Positions 50,095 to 62,155 of a stretch of 64,000 nucleotides of DNA are shown one piece after another; position 1 is the stretch's first letter, and every line of letters starts with the position of its first letter. The notes under the pieces are model-generated. The model was not told where the DNA came from. It did not search any database and saw nothing but the letters and a program-made list of their open reading frames with translations. The position numbers and the translations under genes were made by a program. Source of the DNA: Alligator mississippiensis (taxonomy: Eukaryota; Chordata; Crocodylia; Alligatoridae); assembly GCF_030867095.1 (NCBI RefSeq), contig NC_081825.1, positions 263,634,954-263,698,953 of the forward strand, given 5' to 3'.

Positions 50095-50520
50095 GTGTAG
50101 GGAGTAGTGTGTGTGATTTAGTGGGGGTTTCTTTTTCTTCTGAGTACTGCCATAGCACCCAGACACCCAGTGATGTTGTGGGGTGCTGTTGTGTGTGATA
50201 TAAAACTGTGCTTACCTTGGGGGATGTTAAACAGCATGTGTCACTACAAAAACTCATGTGTTAACTTGGCCGCATTCCATTTTGGGTAACTGTATTTTGC
50301 CTCCATTAATAACCCCTTGTAGTTTAAATGAGATGTTGTAATTTTCATTTGGTGTCATGTACTTTAAATAGTTGCCATCTTCAACTCCAGAGGCAGCTGC
50401 AGTTTTTCAGTGCCTGCTGGTAAAACAGTTTATGATCCCTGAGAATGAAAGGAAGTGTCTAAATGTTAGTGATCTCTCTTAGTTCTTGTTGTATTGGTCT
50501 GGCTCTTTAGGAGTGCAGGA

Positions 50521-50712
50521 GTTGCCATATAGTCCATGTAGTCCAGTATCCTGTCAATGGCTACCTCCAAAAACTTCAGAGGCAGGTGTAAGAACCCTGC
50601 AGTAGGTGCATGTGGTTTAATCTGCTCCTCACACTAGGACTCATCCTGATCTCTAAGAATTAGAGATTGGTTTAAGCCTTGAATCAGATACTCAATATCC
50701 CCTCCAGATTTT
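50521..50712 (+). mobile_element. CR1/L3-related dispersed repeat fragment
   Basis: Contains tagtccagtatcctgtc, then ttcagaggcaggtgtaagaa, and later ttagagattggtttaagcc. This is the phrase order of a well-known amniote LINE-derived repeat. Decayed and non-coding. Confidence 0.55.
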
Positions 50713-50714
50713 TT

Positions 50715-52360
50715 GCTGGCAATAATTATGACAGCTCTGGATATTCTGTGTAGTTGGGTAATGTTGCCTTCTAATGGCTGCCCTTCAGGAAGGCTAAGAG
50801 ACTTATTACTCATCTCAATCCCAAGTTAGAGTCTTGTGCTTTTAGGCATTGAAAGACTTAATATTCATATCTCACTTATCTGCTGGTGTGCTGCAGCACA
50901 TTAATTTATCTGGGGAGAACTTGTTTGTGATCACAAGGGCTGTTGTGATAGGGCGTCCAGGTGGTGTTTGGAGATGATCTTAGCTAGTGACACAGATTTA
51001 CTTCAAGTCTGGAGGAATTACTGTTTTAGGTGAATAATAAATTAATTGCTTCTTCTGGTGTTCCTGGTAACTCAGGGAAAGAACCAAGAGTGTGTGGACA
51101 CAAAGTGGGGTCCTACAGTTCATGCCTCTGCCTCTACAGTTATAGGATACTTGGCCTTCCTCCTTGGGTCTTGGTAAAAGGCTCTTTTTTGAAAATGGGG
51201 TCTAAAATCTATTTGCTTTTGGAAAGAAGATTGTTAGGATGGGACAGCAGATGGATTCTGTATTATCTTCTTATTAAAGCTTGCGGAGTATTTGTGTTTC
51301 AGTGCCTAGAAGAATGCCTCTGACGGGCACCTGAGGAACATCATTATTTCCACAAGGAGCAAAAGTTTTCTGAATTGTTTTGTTGGCTTCTGCTGATACC
51401 AGAACATCCCTTTCTGGGCAGTGATTTACCAGACACTATGTTCAACATCAATAAAATTCATTTCTGTTGTGTAATATCGTCAATGAACTCTCTTGTTCTT
51501 CCAGGCTGGCAAGATATCTTTGCTGGTAGGTGCTTGGTATGTATCTATATTTTACACCCCTGCTTGTAATTCTGCTATTTACAATATTATATGCCAACCT
51601 CAGTCACGGTAGAAAGGTGCCCTGTCTTATTGACCTCCTTTTTCCTGTTTATACCTAATGTGCTACTGACATCCTTTCACAGCCCCATTTCATTGATGTA
51701 TGTTAGGTAGCATGATACTGTTTGTAATTAATGTGGCATAAAACTTGCAGCCTGACTTGCAGAATCAGGAGGCATCCACTTATTTGATTTTTTGAAGTAG
51801 GGTAACTCTCTGATGTCTTCTGATTCAGAGGACCCAGATCATGGAATTATTTGACCATTAGACCCAGAAGGGAATTACAGGGGCCTGAATCTATGGAAAA
51901 GGAAGCTGGATATTTTGGAATCCATTCCTGACTCTATGGGTGGAAACAAATATCACTTTCTGTTGCCTTTGTGCCTCTATAGAAAACTTCTATGGCAGCT
52001 CAAAATGATAGCAAATAGATGTCCATGTCTTTTGCTGTGCCACAGCATGGTCACAAGAATAGGTAATAATAAATTGTGCCACTTTATTGCAGCAGCTGTG
52101 TATTTGCTTTATAGCTAGAGAGCACAGGCAGCCTAGAGCTGCCTGCGTTCTCCTATCACCCTGGTCAGGTGCTGCCAGGGCTTGAGGAGCTCAGTCCGCC
52201 CTAGGAATTCTTGCATAGGATTGGCCCCTTCAAGCCCTGGGAGTGCTCTCCAGCTTTCTCCACCTAGAGATGTGCCCTGGAGATCCTAGGGGCATGTCTG
52301 TGGAAGCTGGGAAAGCTGAGATAGTTTGGTGCAGTCATGGGGCTAGGACCACCAATCAGC
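50715..52360. other. Unannotated tract
   Basis: No gene or repeat recognised. Confidence 0.35.
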
Positions 52361-52663
52361 TAGGGTGGCCATCAAGGTACCTCAACAATAGAGGACAGTT
52401 GCAGCTGTCCCCACCACCATGAATGCTGCATGCCTCCCAAGGCTGGGGGGACATGGCGAGCTCCCACAGGTGGCGGTGGCAGTGGTGTGGTAGTGGGAAG
52501 CTTCCACAGGCAGCCACGGCAATGTTGGCGGCAGGGGGGTGGGGAGGGGGGCACCGAGCAGTGATGAATAGAGGACATAAAAGTGTCTGGTTTTATATCT
52601 ATAGAGGACAGAGGACCAGAAAACTGGACTGTCTTCTATAAAACCGGATGAATGGCCACCTTA
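52361..52663 (+). mobile_element. MITE with TA target site and GC-rich core, about 300 bp
   Basis: Ends are inverted: gggtggccat (from 52363) and, on the other strand, aggtggccat (from 52661). TA dinucleotides flank both ends (52361-52362 and 52662-52663). Arms hold atagaggaca-type phrases (52386 and again near 52567 and 52601) and a tataaaaccgg phrase. The style recalls the short archosaur MITEs with gggtgaccag ends. The middle (52440-52560) is GC-rich and shares units with the element at 49532. Superfamily open (Tc1/mariner-like TA, or TWA-type). Confidence 0.7.
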
Positions 52664-53059
52664 CAATCAGCTGATTGTGGTCTTAGCTCCAGGACCACAA
52701 CAGGACAAGTTTGACATCCCAGTGTCATCCCAGGGCTGGGTCTGCTAATCTGTGGGGTTCCCTGCTTGCAGACACATGGCCCTAATAATCTCTGGGAACC
52801 CCAAATATTACCCAGGGCACACCTGTGGAAGTAGGGAACATGGTGCCCATTGCCTGTCAAGATCAATGGGCAGGATAACAAACAATATGTGTTTTGCCCA
52901 ATGAAGTAGATCATCTGTGCTGGGACATGTCCTGGCACAGTTTATTTGCAGTTTTTGGCAACAACATCAATTTCTAGCCTACCATAGGCTTCCTCTTCCT
53001 GGACGAGGGACAGGGCACTAGGATACCAATCTTTATGGGCTTGGCCCCTTAATGTCTCT

Positions 53060-53165
53060 GTCCTTCAGTCATCTCCTCATTTCACGAATGGGAACAACAA
53101 CTCCTACTTAGCAGGGCAGTGGGGAGGTGTAATTGTGGCTTGGGAAATACTTTGAGGTAGGGAAA
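53060..53165 (+). repeat. MIR-like SINE fragment
   Basis: Order: ccttcagtcatctcctcatttcacgaatggg, then acttagcagggcagtgg, then gggaaatactttgagg. These are decayed MIR core and tail blocks. Confidence 0.65.
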
Positions 53166-53549
53166 GGAGGGAGGAGGCTGGGTAGTATTGCTCTTTCCCT
53201 TTTCTTTTCTTTCTAATCTTGCTAGATTGTTCCCAGTAGATGCTCAGCAAACTGTTTTTTAAAGCTCTCTAGTGATTCTCTTCTCACCAAAATGGTGCCG
53301 GGAAAATGGCTCTGTTCTTGAGCTGACTTACTTACTATTTCAAGTTTGTTTGTTCTTCTCTTTAATTTCTGTTTCTATCCATGTTCAATTCATGTTGTCT
53401 GATCTTTCCATTTCTGTGCAACAAGAAAAATTCTTGCCTGTCTGCTTTATAGTTTCTCTTCACCTGAGCCTGTCCAGATGTTTTCATGCACTTCTATGCA
53501 TGCGTCTTCTCCCTGAATCCTTCATTTTTTGCACTCTCTAATTGAGCAC

Positions 53550-53690
53550 AGAGGCAGCATAACCAAGTGGATAGGGCAGGAACCAAGAGTACTTTTCCCA
53601 GCTCTGCCACTGACTTTTTTTTCTGTGACTTGTAGCAAGCTGCTAGGTTGGCTTCCTATTTTGCAAAGTGGCTCCCATAACTCAGAAGTA
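53550..53690 (+). repeat. tRNA-derived MIR-type SINE
   Basis: Order: gaggcagcataaccaagtgg, atagggcagg, cccagctctgccactgac, ctgtgacttgtagcaag, tgcaaagtgg. The full head-to-core order of a MIR/THER-like SINE is visible, with substitutions. Confidence 0.75.
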
Positions 53691-54400
53691 GGATGGTCAC
53701 AGATATTAGACTGAGTTAGTCACCTCTAGTTTATATTCTTTGCTGTAGGGGTCAGTGCAGGACTCTTCTGTAAACTCTGTTCTCTAGGGCTTTATCGAGG
53801 CCTCTTGTGAGTGCTGCCAGCAGTAGGGCTGCCACGATTTCCCTGGAGGAGAGACTGCCATAACCTGATACGGGGGTAAAATACAAAGTATATTTGCTTC
53901 AAATATATTCTTAAGTGCATAAGTGGAGATAGGCTTCTGTGATGAAAGGGAAAAGGAAACCATCACCAAGGGAGTCTGCCTGGGTCTGTGGAAGTGTCCT
54001 GCTCTGTGCAGTGACTGATAGCAGAGTGGAGAGGAGAGGTGGTTCTAGTAACTGTTATTTCTTTATCTCTGACCAGGTCTACATAGCCAGCTTATTGGGC
54101 CTAGAGTGGTGCCCTCAAGCACACTGCATTGCTCTGTGCGAGCTGCCTCCTAAACCAAAAGCAGGGTAGACATGTTTGTGTGATGTTTCTGATGAACTAA
54201 TGAACTGCTAACACTGCCAGCTAGCTCACCACCAGGCTCATGTGCTTGCTTGCAGTCCTGTCTGGATATGGGTCCGTTACTTCCAGTGTAGGTATGCGTG
54301 ACATGGTGCTTGAGGGTGCTGCTATCAGATAACATAAATTAACTGTGCACACATGGCCTGTTTTATAGTAATATAGCATTAGCTGCCCCAGTCACTGGCC

Positions 54401-54479
54401 AGGACCCTGCTGTGTGAGGTGCTGTACTGAAGTGGAGCAGAAAAATTGTGCCAGCTCCCAAAAGCTTACAGTCCAAGTG
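54401..54479 (+). repeat. Old L2-like interspersed repeat fragment
   Basis: Order: ccctgctgtgtgaggtgctgta, then agcttacagtccaagtgg. This is a decayed form of a common amniote repeat (tgctaggtgctgtac ... agagcttacaatctaagt). Confidence 0.5.
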
Positions 54480-54484
54480 GTCAG

Positions 54485-56880
54485 GTTCAGTATTCAAAGC
54501 CTGCCGCTGGTGGCCCTACCCATCCCTCCAGATCCCTGGGGATACCATATTCTGTCAGAACAGATGCGTGGGACAGGCGCTTGTATGTGCACTAACATTC
54601 TGCATTTCAGCCCTTTCTGTTATATGATACCAAGTTTTTATACAGACTCCAGGAGGCTCCTTGATTAGACATGAGGGGTTCATTTCAACTTGTTTTAATT
54701 TCAGAAGCAGCTGATTGGCGACATCTGCAGATCGCATGTATCCTGCAATGCCTCTAGTGGCAGAGGGTTGCGCTGCATTCTGTTGCCCTCAATTTTCATA
54801 GGCATTTGGTGGTGAAAGGCTTGAGCATGAGGGATGAAGGCAACTTCTGGACATGCAGGATGCTTGGGATTCCAAATATTGGCAAAAGGCAGGACACTTG
54901 GCTAGGGACTCTTTCCATAGCTAGACTTCCCTCCTGTACTTCCTTTCATGTGCTAGACTGAGTGGCTGTGGTAGAGGTCCAGTGGTGACAGGAGATGCGT
55001 CCAAATGCAGACATGTTGAGATCTAGTTGGGTAGAATACATAGGGTGTAGTACTTGGGCAGGGAAGGCAGGACAGCAGACATGGTCTTTTCTTTGTATCT
55101 CAACTGCAGTTGGCCTCCCTAATGCTTATTCTAATGCTGATTGTGTTGTGTCTAATCCAAAACGTGTGTAGACATAGGGTGGGTAAACTGATGACCTCGC
55201 TGTCGGCGCATGTTTCTCTCCTGATAACTAGATCACTAGGAGGCCCAGGCCATGATACAGCTGGGAGCTTGCACTTGTTAAATACAGCTTACCCTTTGCT
55301 TCTTTCTCTGATATCCTGGCCTCAAATCCTGCTAAAGCTGCAAGTGAAAGGACTTTGAAGGACTCAGCTGAGCCCTCAAAATTTGTTGGTCTCTGTTGCA
55401 GAAACTGCCAAGTAAACCAGGATGTTTGGAGCCTGCCTGGCTCAGAAGAAGCCCAGGGCTGACACATTGCTGGGGAGGAGTGGGGGACTGTGAGTCATCA
55501 TCAGAGGGTGTTGGCAGAGCTCTGTGTGGGTGCAGGGGTTATGAAATAGGAGAGGAATCATTGTGGGGGGGGTGGGGGACTACGATTGGGCGTGGAGGGA
55601 TATGGCAGAACTATGTGGGGGAAGGTTGCTAATGCTGCCTCATACACAGCCCACCATTGTCCTTTTCACATTTTCCCAATGCCCAGATGAGTGTACATTC
55701 TCACCCATGCAAAAGACCACATTTTGAATGTTGGTGTATATGCTGGCTCTGAGCAGTCCATTGACCCCCTTGCCATTGGGCCAACAAGGCACCTGTGCCT
55801 TTCTGCTATGACAGTGTCTCCTGGCTGCTATCTGTCACATATACAAGTGAGGCCCTTGGTAGTGCTGAGACTCATGCTAGCTGTGGCTGTTGCTGGCTGT
55901 GACAGTGTTTGCATAAGTCTCAAACTTTCATTCTCCACCTCGTTCCTTTGAACTCTGCCCGCTGCTCTGTGAATACTAACGCCAGCCTATAAATTATCCA
56001 GCAGGACTCTGGCACTTTAGCAGCCTGTGTTTTCAGTGGCGTGCATGCATAATCGATCCGGGAGGTTGCTTCTGCTTTTAACTTGGGCAGTTACAGAGAC
56101 TATGGGTGTTCAGAGCTTTCACCATGCTCCCTTCTCCGCCAGCTTTTGCATCTGGCTGGGTGACACTTCACTTTATGTATCTGCTTGTACTGAAGTTGGG
56201 TGGGTGACTATATGGCAGTTTCCTGTAAGCAAATATGGGGACACTCAGATGCCTGAAGGGAGATACAGTCATGTGCCAGATTGGAAAATGCGGTACCCCT
56301 CCCAACCACCTGGGAGTCTTTGCCCCCAAGTACACATCATCACTGTACCCCCTAATAAGCTACAGTGTTGCTTTCCTTTATTTCAGTTTACAAGGAAAAC
56401 TATTTCTGCTGTAAAAGCTGTTCATAAGGTGCTATCTCTGAGCCCCTTTGATAGTCAGGGGATTACATTTTATGCCACAATGTATTGGAGGTACGAAGTG
56501 GTTGCAAAGCTCTGAAGAGGTAAATGGCCAGATTGATGGCTATGAATTGCTGAAGGAAGTCTTGCGATTGGATTCCTCTCCCAAGCAGTTAACAGCATCT
56601 TTTGTTTTGGCTGTTCCAGGTTGAGAAGTCTCAGCTGATTCTTTTCCTCTTTAAATCAGACAGTTCAAAATAATCAATCCAGACCTTTGTCTGAGATTTC
56701 AGCTTCATTCAACTCTTCTGACTAGCTCTTGGTGCGAGGCCCTACTGCTATAGACAAGTCATAGGGTGCTGCCACTGAAGGCAAATGCTATCTCCTTTCT
56801 GAGTAGGGAGTTCTGAATCCCATTGTGTTCTCTCTCTTGGTGTAGCTGCTTAGTGTCACCTAGCTGGCAGCTGCTTCTTT
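54485..56880. other. Unannotated tract
   Basis: Includes one plus-strand frame of 162 codons (56027-56515) with a basic/hydrophobic start but no recognisable domain. A frame of this length is expected by chance in 64 kb, and I do not call it a gene. No repeat recognised. Confidence 0.35.
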
Positions 56881-57025
56881 CACATGGCATCAGATATCAA
56901 CTACCAAGTTTATGAGCCACTGCCTGGTATTAGTGTTCAGTTTGTGGATTCCATCTACCCCATCTGGGCATTTGTAAAGATTGCAGCTTTCAATTAAATG
57001 AAGTGCTGTTTGTTGGATACTGCAT

Positions 57026-57434
57026 TCACACATGGGGCTGTCCAAGGTGTTCATCTTGTGAAGCATTGTTTTGAAGTGTCTGTATCCAGATCTCAGTCTT
57101 TTTCAGCGTGACCCATGCTTCTCTGTTGAGGTCATGCCCCAGTGGGGGACTTGTTTGGTGCTGGTATGAAATGCTGTAGGAATAGGCCTGACTTTTCCCA
57201 GCGGTCAGCCCACTCTGTTGATGCCCATAGGTTTCATTTGGCATCCTGAATCTCTTCCAAGAGCTTGTGGACTTTGTGTACAAACAGTTTATGACTTTTA
57301 AGACTCTTAAACCTCCATCTGTTTGGGTCTTCAGTTAACAGTTGATGGAGAAAGTGATTTTCATCATCTCTTGCCTCTACTGCCAGTACTGATGTTAAGT
57401 TTTGTCTTCTTATATCACTTGGTTTAATGACCAA
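57026..57434 (-). pseudogene. LINE ORF2 C-terminal fragments in two frames
   Basis: Two overlapping minus-strand open frames (57234-57434 and 57026-57283) carry DIRRQNLTSVLAVEARDDENHFLHQLL, then NETYGHQQSGLTAGK and NREAWVTLKK. They form one C-terminal region, shifted at about 57240-57280. Confidence 0.75.
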
Positions 57435-57729
57435 GAGTACAGGAAATACATCTATAGTATATGGGTATAAGTTATGCAGCCTGTTATGAGTCTCAGCATG
57501 CTGTTAAGTACAGTGTCCAATCTTGTAGTGTGACAACTTCTGGACCATACAGGAGCACAATATTTTGCTGGAGCATACACCATTGCAAGCATGGTGGTTC
57601 TGAGCACTTTAAAGTTGGCAGTCCATGCCATGCTGGCTAAACATCTTAAGGCAACTACCTGTGCAGAGACTTTACTGCTGACCTTCTGAATGTGATATTT
57701 ATATGTAAGGAAACAGTCTTATGTGACTC

Positions 57730-57966
57730 TCAGTAGGTTGGGGCATGCTCATGGGGAAGGATATAGTTGCCTACTCTGATATTCAGTGTGCTCTTGTCTT
57801 GACAATTGTCCAGGTAGAAGAGTGATGATACTGATTTATTGATGCTCAACTTTATGTGCAACTTAGGGAAGCAGTCAGCAGTGAGTTCCATGTCAGTACT
57901 CAGTGTTTTTTCCAGGTCCATCGTATCTATTCCTTGGGCTACTATGGCAACATCATCAACGTACAT
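57730..57966 (-). pseudogene. LINE reverse-transcriptase palm fragment (YVDD box)
   Basis: Reads MYVDDVAIVAQG, followed by LEKTLSTDMELTADCF, PKLHIKLSINKSVSSLFYLDN and NIRVGNYILPHEHAP. The YVDD is the metal-binding Asp pair of RT. The following region matches the RT thumb order of jockey-like LINEs, and the upstream RT block is out of this frame. Confidence 0.85.
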
Positions 57967-58389
57967 GTATCACTTAGATGTCATGTGCAGGAAATCTGAG
58001 GTATGTGGATTGAAAAGTATTGGTGTTAGCACTGACCCTTGGGGGACTCCATCCTTCAAAGTTCATACTCTACTTTTTTCTCCTTGGCTGGTAACGAGTT
58101 TGAATGATCTACTGGAGATCATGTTCATGATGAAAGTGCATAGTTTGTGGTCAGATATCATAGAGTACAGTTTATATTTGAGGCTTTGGTGTCATATAGT
58201 GTCATAGGCAACTCTAAGGGTAATAAAGACTGCACCTGTTTTCTGCCTCATTTCAGATCCATTTTCTATGTCAGATGTAAGTAATGTAACTTGGTCACTT
58301 TTTTCCAAAATCCATCTTTACTTTTTTGGGAACTGGTGGTCAATGGCATTCTCTATTCTACCCAGCTGGCTGCTTTCTGTTATGTTTGG

Positions 58390-60105
58390 GGAAGGAGAGG
58401 CACAGTATGGAGTGGAGGTACAGGGTATAGACAACAGTGCACAAGATGTAGTGTGGCTTAGAGGAAAGACTAGGGGAATTGACAGATGAAGTCTGAGAGA
58501 GCCCCTGAACAAGTTTTATGCTAACCAATTCCATATTGGCTCAGGATGGTTGTCTGGTGGAGGGTACAGAGGATGGACTCAAAGCAAAGGATAGGTGGAT
58601 GGGGTAAGAATAGAATGCAAAAAAATAGAGCATATTCAAGCTATAGACAGCAAAAGGCAAAGAGCTTAGGGAAGCTTGGAACCTTTGTGAAAGAACAGGG
58701 TATGGAGAAGGGAAGCAGGAAAGCAGGAAGACCATGGAGTGAACAATGTATAAGAACAGATTTGGAGAATAAACTACGTGTAATAGAATTTCATGAGCAT
58801 ACTCTGAGAATTGTTTGAACGCCATGTGATGGGGGTTCCTGAGAACCTAGATATGGAAACTACAACATGGAAGGGGTGAGTAAGAAGCAAGGAGCAAGAT
58901 AGAAAAAGGACTAGATGGGAGATGAACTCTGGGAATGGAAAATTCCAAGTAGTGGGATAGAGGTGGAAAACATGTCTGTAGGGAAGAGAGACATGGGGGG
59001 AAAAATTGAGTGAAGAGGTATTTTGAGGAGGACCCCAAAAGCCAAAGGAGATGCGCAGTATTTCATATTTTTTGTTAATTTAATATAAATATTAGTGTCA
59101 AAATATTCTACAATATCACACTTGTGTGCCTGGAGAGGGAAGCTGAAGCTAGTCACAGAACTGCCATGTTCCTTAGGGGAATGACAGTATGAAGAGGTGG
59201 ATCACGTTTTATTGGAAAAGAGCAAGAACACAACCAATAGTGACACTGTCTGCAGAATGTTTAATTTGTTTCTGCGTCGAAGGGAACTGCATGTTCACTG
59301 AGGCCCAAGATTTTCAGTGCATGTGTATTATTTACAGGGCTACCATCAGCTTCAACTTAGTCAGCTTACACTAGCAGAAGTTGCTGCCCCTGGGCCTTAT
59401 CTGTGGGTATTTCCATATGTTTTCATGTACTTTTAACTGTTTTTCCCCTTTTCTTTTTGTATGGGTCTTGCACATAACAAATGACAGGGGAAACTTCGAC
59501 TGAATGTTCAGGAGAAATGGTAAAAATGACACTGCTGTCAAGTGCACAGAGTAAACAAGGCGGGGGGAATCACTTTCCCCTGTAATCTTTCAGTTCTAGT
59601 AATCCTAGATGATGCTTGTAACAATAGCAAGTAAACATTTTTTCTAACAGAAGTGTGATTTCTTTTTTAGTTGACAGTGTCCCTTTAATAGAACATAATT
59701 TGCCACTGACAACTTATTTTGGAATTCAAGATAAATAGCAAGCAGGCTTCGTGTTGTATTTTTTTCCTGCTTATATGTCTGAAATCTTGGTTTAAAATAT
59801 GCTATAATTCAGGAACTTGCACTTATTATTTCAAAATTTGCCAGGGAAGAACCCTGAGATGCCAGCTCCCTAGTAGATCATTATACATTGTCTGGGCTGC
59901 ACATAGCCTTTCTATTTCTGTATCCCAGACTCTGAGTCTGTGATGAAAGGGTTTAAACAGAAACATTATTCATTGTATTTGTCAGTGAATAGAATAAAAC
60001 CAGTGCATCTGCATGCTCTTGTAGATGGAACAGGGAACTAAGGATCAGAGTTCCTGAGTTCTGTTGATTTTTTTCTTTGAGCTTGGGGGTGTGAGTCTGT
60101 TAAAT
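58390..60105. other. Unannotated tract
   Basis: No gene or repeat recognised. Purine-rich in 58640-58960. Confidence 0.35.
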
Positions 60106-60109
60106 TCCC

Positions 60110-60190
60110 TCCCTCACTTTCCTTTTTGGTAAAATTAGGTTTATATGTACCTCACAGGGAGGTTTGAAGACATTGCTTTATTATTATGAG
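60110..60190 (+). repeat. MIR-like SINE fragment
   Basis: Order: ccctcactttcctttttgg, taaaattaggtttatatgtacctcacagggagg, tgaagaca. Decayed MIR core/tail. Confidence 0.5.
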
Positions 60191-60587
60191 ATAATAAAGG
60201 ACAAATTAATGATTTTTGGTAGGGAATGGGTCATGGGGAATGGGTGAGCTATGGATAGGATCTGTGCAGCATTATAGAGGACATAAGTTTGTCCTTTAGT
60301 TAGTATTGGGTCATTTGAGTGATATAAACTGTTCTAAAGTTTGGGAATACAGTTTGTGCTGAACCTTCTGACACAGTAGAATCTGGGCTGTCACTAACCT
60401 ACCTGTGAGGGTGAAGGTTGCATCCCTGTTGTTGGTGCTGGGTGCCTGGTGGAAGTTAGAGTTCAGTGCTGTACTCTACTCCAGGTCTATCTGTCCCAAG
60501 TTCTACACACGCTGAACCCCTGACATTTCACAAAGGGGAAGACCTAGGCACAGAGGCAAAGCGTTTTTTTCAAAGTAACACTAGAAA

Positions 60588-60660
60588 AGCTGACCTTGGA
60601 GTAGAACCTGGAGGTCTTGAATCCCAGTCCATTGCTATGACTAGACTACCATGTTTTCTC
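60588..60660 (-). repeat. tRNA-derived SINE head, old fragment
   Basis: On the minus strand it reads gtctagtcatagcaatggactggg, then ttcaagacctccaggttctac, the head of a MIR/tRNA-derived SINE. Confidence 0.55.
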
Positions 60661-61029
60661 TGGAGCTCTGTGGAGAGCTTAACCCAGCCCTCCTGCTTGG
60701 AAAGGAGTCATGTGGACCTGATGGCTTATGTGGGATCAGAGATCCTGCTGCTGACCTCCCCTACCAAAACTTGAATTCAAGCAGGTTCCTGCATTCCTAG
60801 TGGGACTCAGCTTGCAGTGGGGGTTCAGAGAGACAGAGGGTGAAAGGATGGTAAGTGATGGCTCCATGGCTTCAGCCAGAAGAGACCAGACTGCAGATCC
60901 TTATAGCAGCCAGTTCTTGGGCCTGTCCCTTCAAATCTGTGCCTCTTCTTCCCGTAGGCCAGCTGCACTTGTTCTTTTTTATTCCTTCACTAGGGGAAGT
61001 CATAGGATCAGAGCTCCTTCCATCTGGGA

Positions 61030-61290
61030 CAGTGGTTTTCAACCTTTCTAGATTCAGAGTACCTCTTGTTAGACTTAAGGTGTCCTCCATAATTTTTTTG
61101 TGAACTGAGTAGCACTTCATTTAAAAAACTAACATTTATTACAGTTCTTACCTCCTTGCAGAGGGGCTGGTTGGGGTGGGGTAATAGCCAGGCAGGGATA
61201 AGCCTGAGCCTCCACTTATCTGCTTATCTCCTCGCACCTCAAGACACCCTTCAAAAGGATCGTCCAGCACCTTGTCTGAAAAAATCACTG
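61030..61290 (+). mobile_element. hAT-type MITE, family A, 261 bp
   Basis: Starts cagtggttttcaacctttc, ends tgaaaaaatcactg. Flanking 8-mers atctggga (61022-61029) and atctagga (61291-61298) are 7 of 8 identical. The interior matches 1117-1316 (reversed) and 47821-48120 (tgtgaactgagtagc, tccttgcagaggggctgg, gataagcctgagcc). Confidence 0.88.
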
Positions 61291-61299
61291 ATCTAGGAT

Positions 61300-62155
61300 A
61301 CGTGGCTCATCTGCCTAGTCTCTCGTCTCCCAGCTGTGCCTGTCCTTTCAGAGCCTCTAATTGCTCTATAATTGGGTAAAGCTGGGGGGGTGGGAACGGG
61401 ATGGGACGGGACATCTTTTCTAAAATGTCCAGCCCAAGGTTAGAATTTGTAATTGTATATCTGCACCCTTCCCTGTGCAGAGGGGAAACAGCCATTCCAA
61501 GAACATTTTTTCCTCACCTTGATATGAAGCTGGAAGCCCTATTGCTTGTTCAGCACTTAGCGCAGAAGCACGCTTTGGCTTTGATGGGGAATTGGAGAGA
61601 AGGGAACAAGAGAAGCTTTCCTGTTCTAGCCTGGGGCATTAGGTGGCAATGGGACATGAGAACGGATGTCTGAAACCTTCAATGGAGTCACAGAGCTAGG
61701 ATATCATGGGAAAGCTGGGCAAAAGCAGGGTAGATTTGCACCTTATAGATTAAATCAGAAAGGTATAGCATAAGTGTAACCTGGGCGGTGCTCCAAGATG
61801 TACCCCCTCTCTAATTGAAGGGATCAGAGCAGGGGCACAAGTGCTGTGGGCAGTGTAGAGACCCTCCTCCCCCTATAGAGCAGAGCCAGACCACCAATGG
61901 GGACTTAACCATATACCTTTTAATAAGAGACCAGTAGTGGGAACATAACAGGTATAAGCCAGGGGGTATAAGGGACACTACAATGCCCCGAGGGGGCAGG
62001 ATTCAATAAAGGTTAGACACTTACAATCATAGACGTTCATCCAGCTGACAAGAGACAGGGTTAACAAAATATAAAAAACACGAACAGTAGAACAAACAAT
62101 ATTGGTTGGCAAAATATAAAAAGGCACAAAATACAAAACATCAAATAACAAGAAA
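61300..62155. other. Unannotated tract; AT-rich part may belong to the adjacent LTR-like block
   Basis: No gene recognised. From about 61775 the sequence might continue the LTR-like block to its right (TG/CA-type end tgtaacc at 61775), but the target duplication is weak (taag / taaa). Confidence 0.3.

Larger units (their letters stand above)
56880..58385 (-). mobile_element. LINE of a second lineage, RT and C-terminal part, heavily decayed
   Basis: Reading the minus strand from high to low coordinates gives, across several frames and stops, RIENAIDHQFPK, DQVTLLTSDIEN, a decayed block with AYDT near 58190, KDGVPQGSVLTPILFN near 58035, then YVDDVAIVAQG (57966 downward) with the catalytic YVDD. 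It continues to the C-terminal region with DIRRQNLTSVLAVEARD and LLTEDPNRWRFKS, NETYGHQQSGLTAGKSQAYSYS and SPPLGHDLNREAW, and ends at a stop at 56890-56892 (after TRQWLINL). These are not CR1 sequences, and fit a jockey/CR1-superfamily LINE of another kind. Several frameshifts and stops: dead and old. Confidence 0.85.

Noticed and set aside
54066-54172. Possible family-B MITE (aggtctacatag ... gggtagacatg)
   Set aside because: The ends match only over a few bases and no duplication is seen.
56027-56515. 162-codon open frame on the plus strand
   Set aside because: No domain, no clear codon bias, and a frame of this length is expected by chance in 64 kb on two strands.
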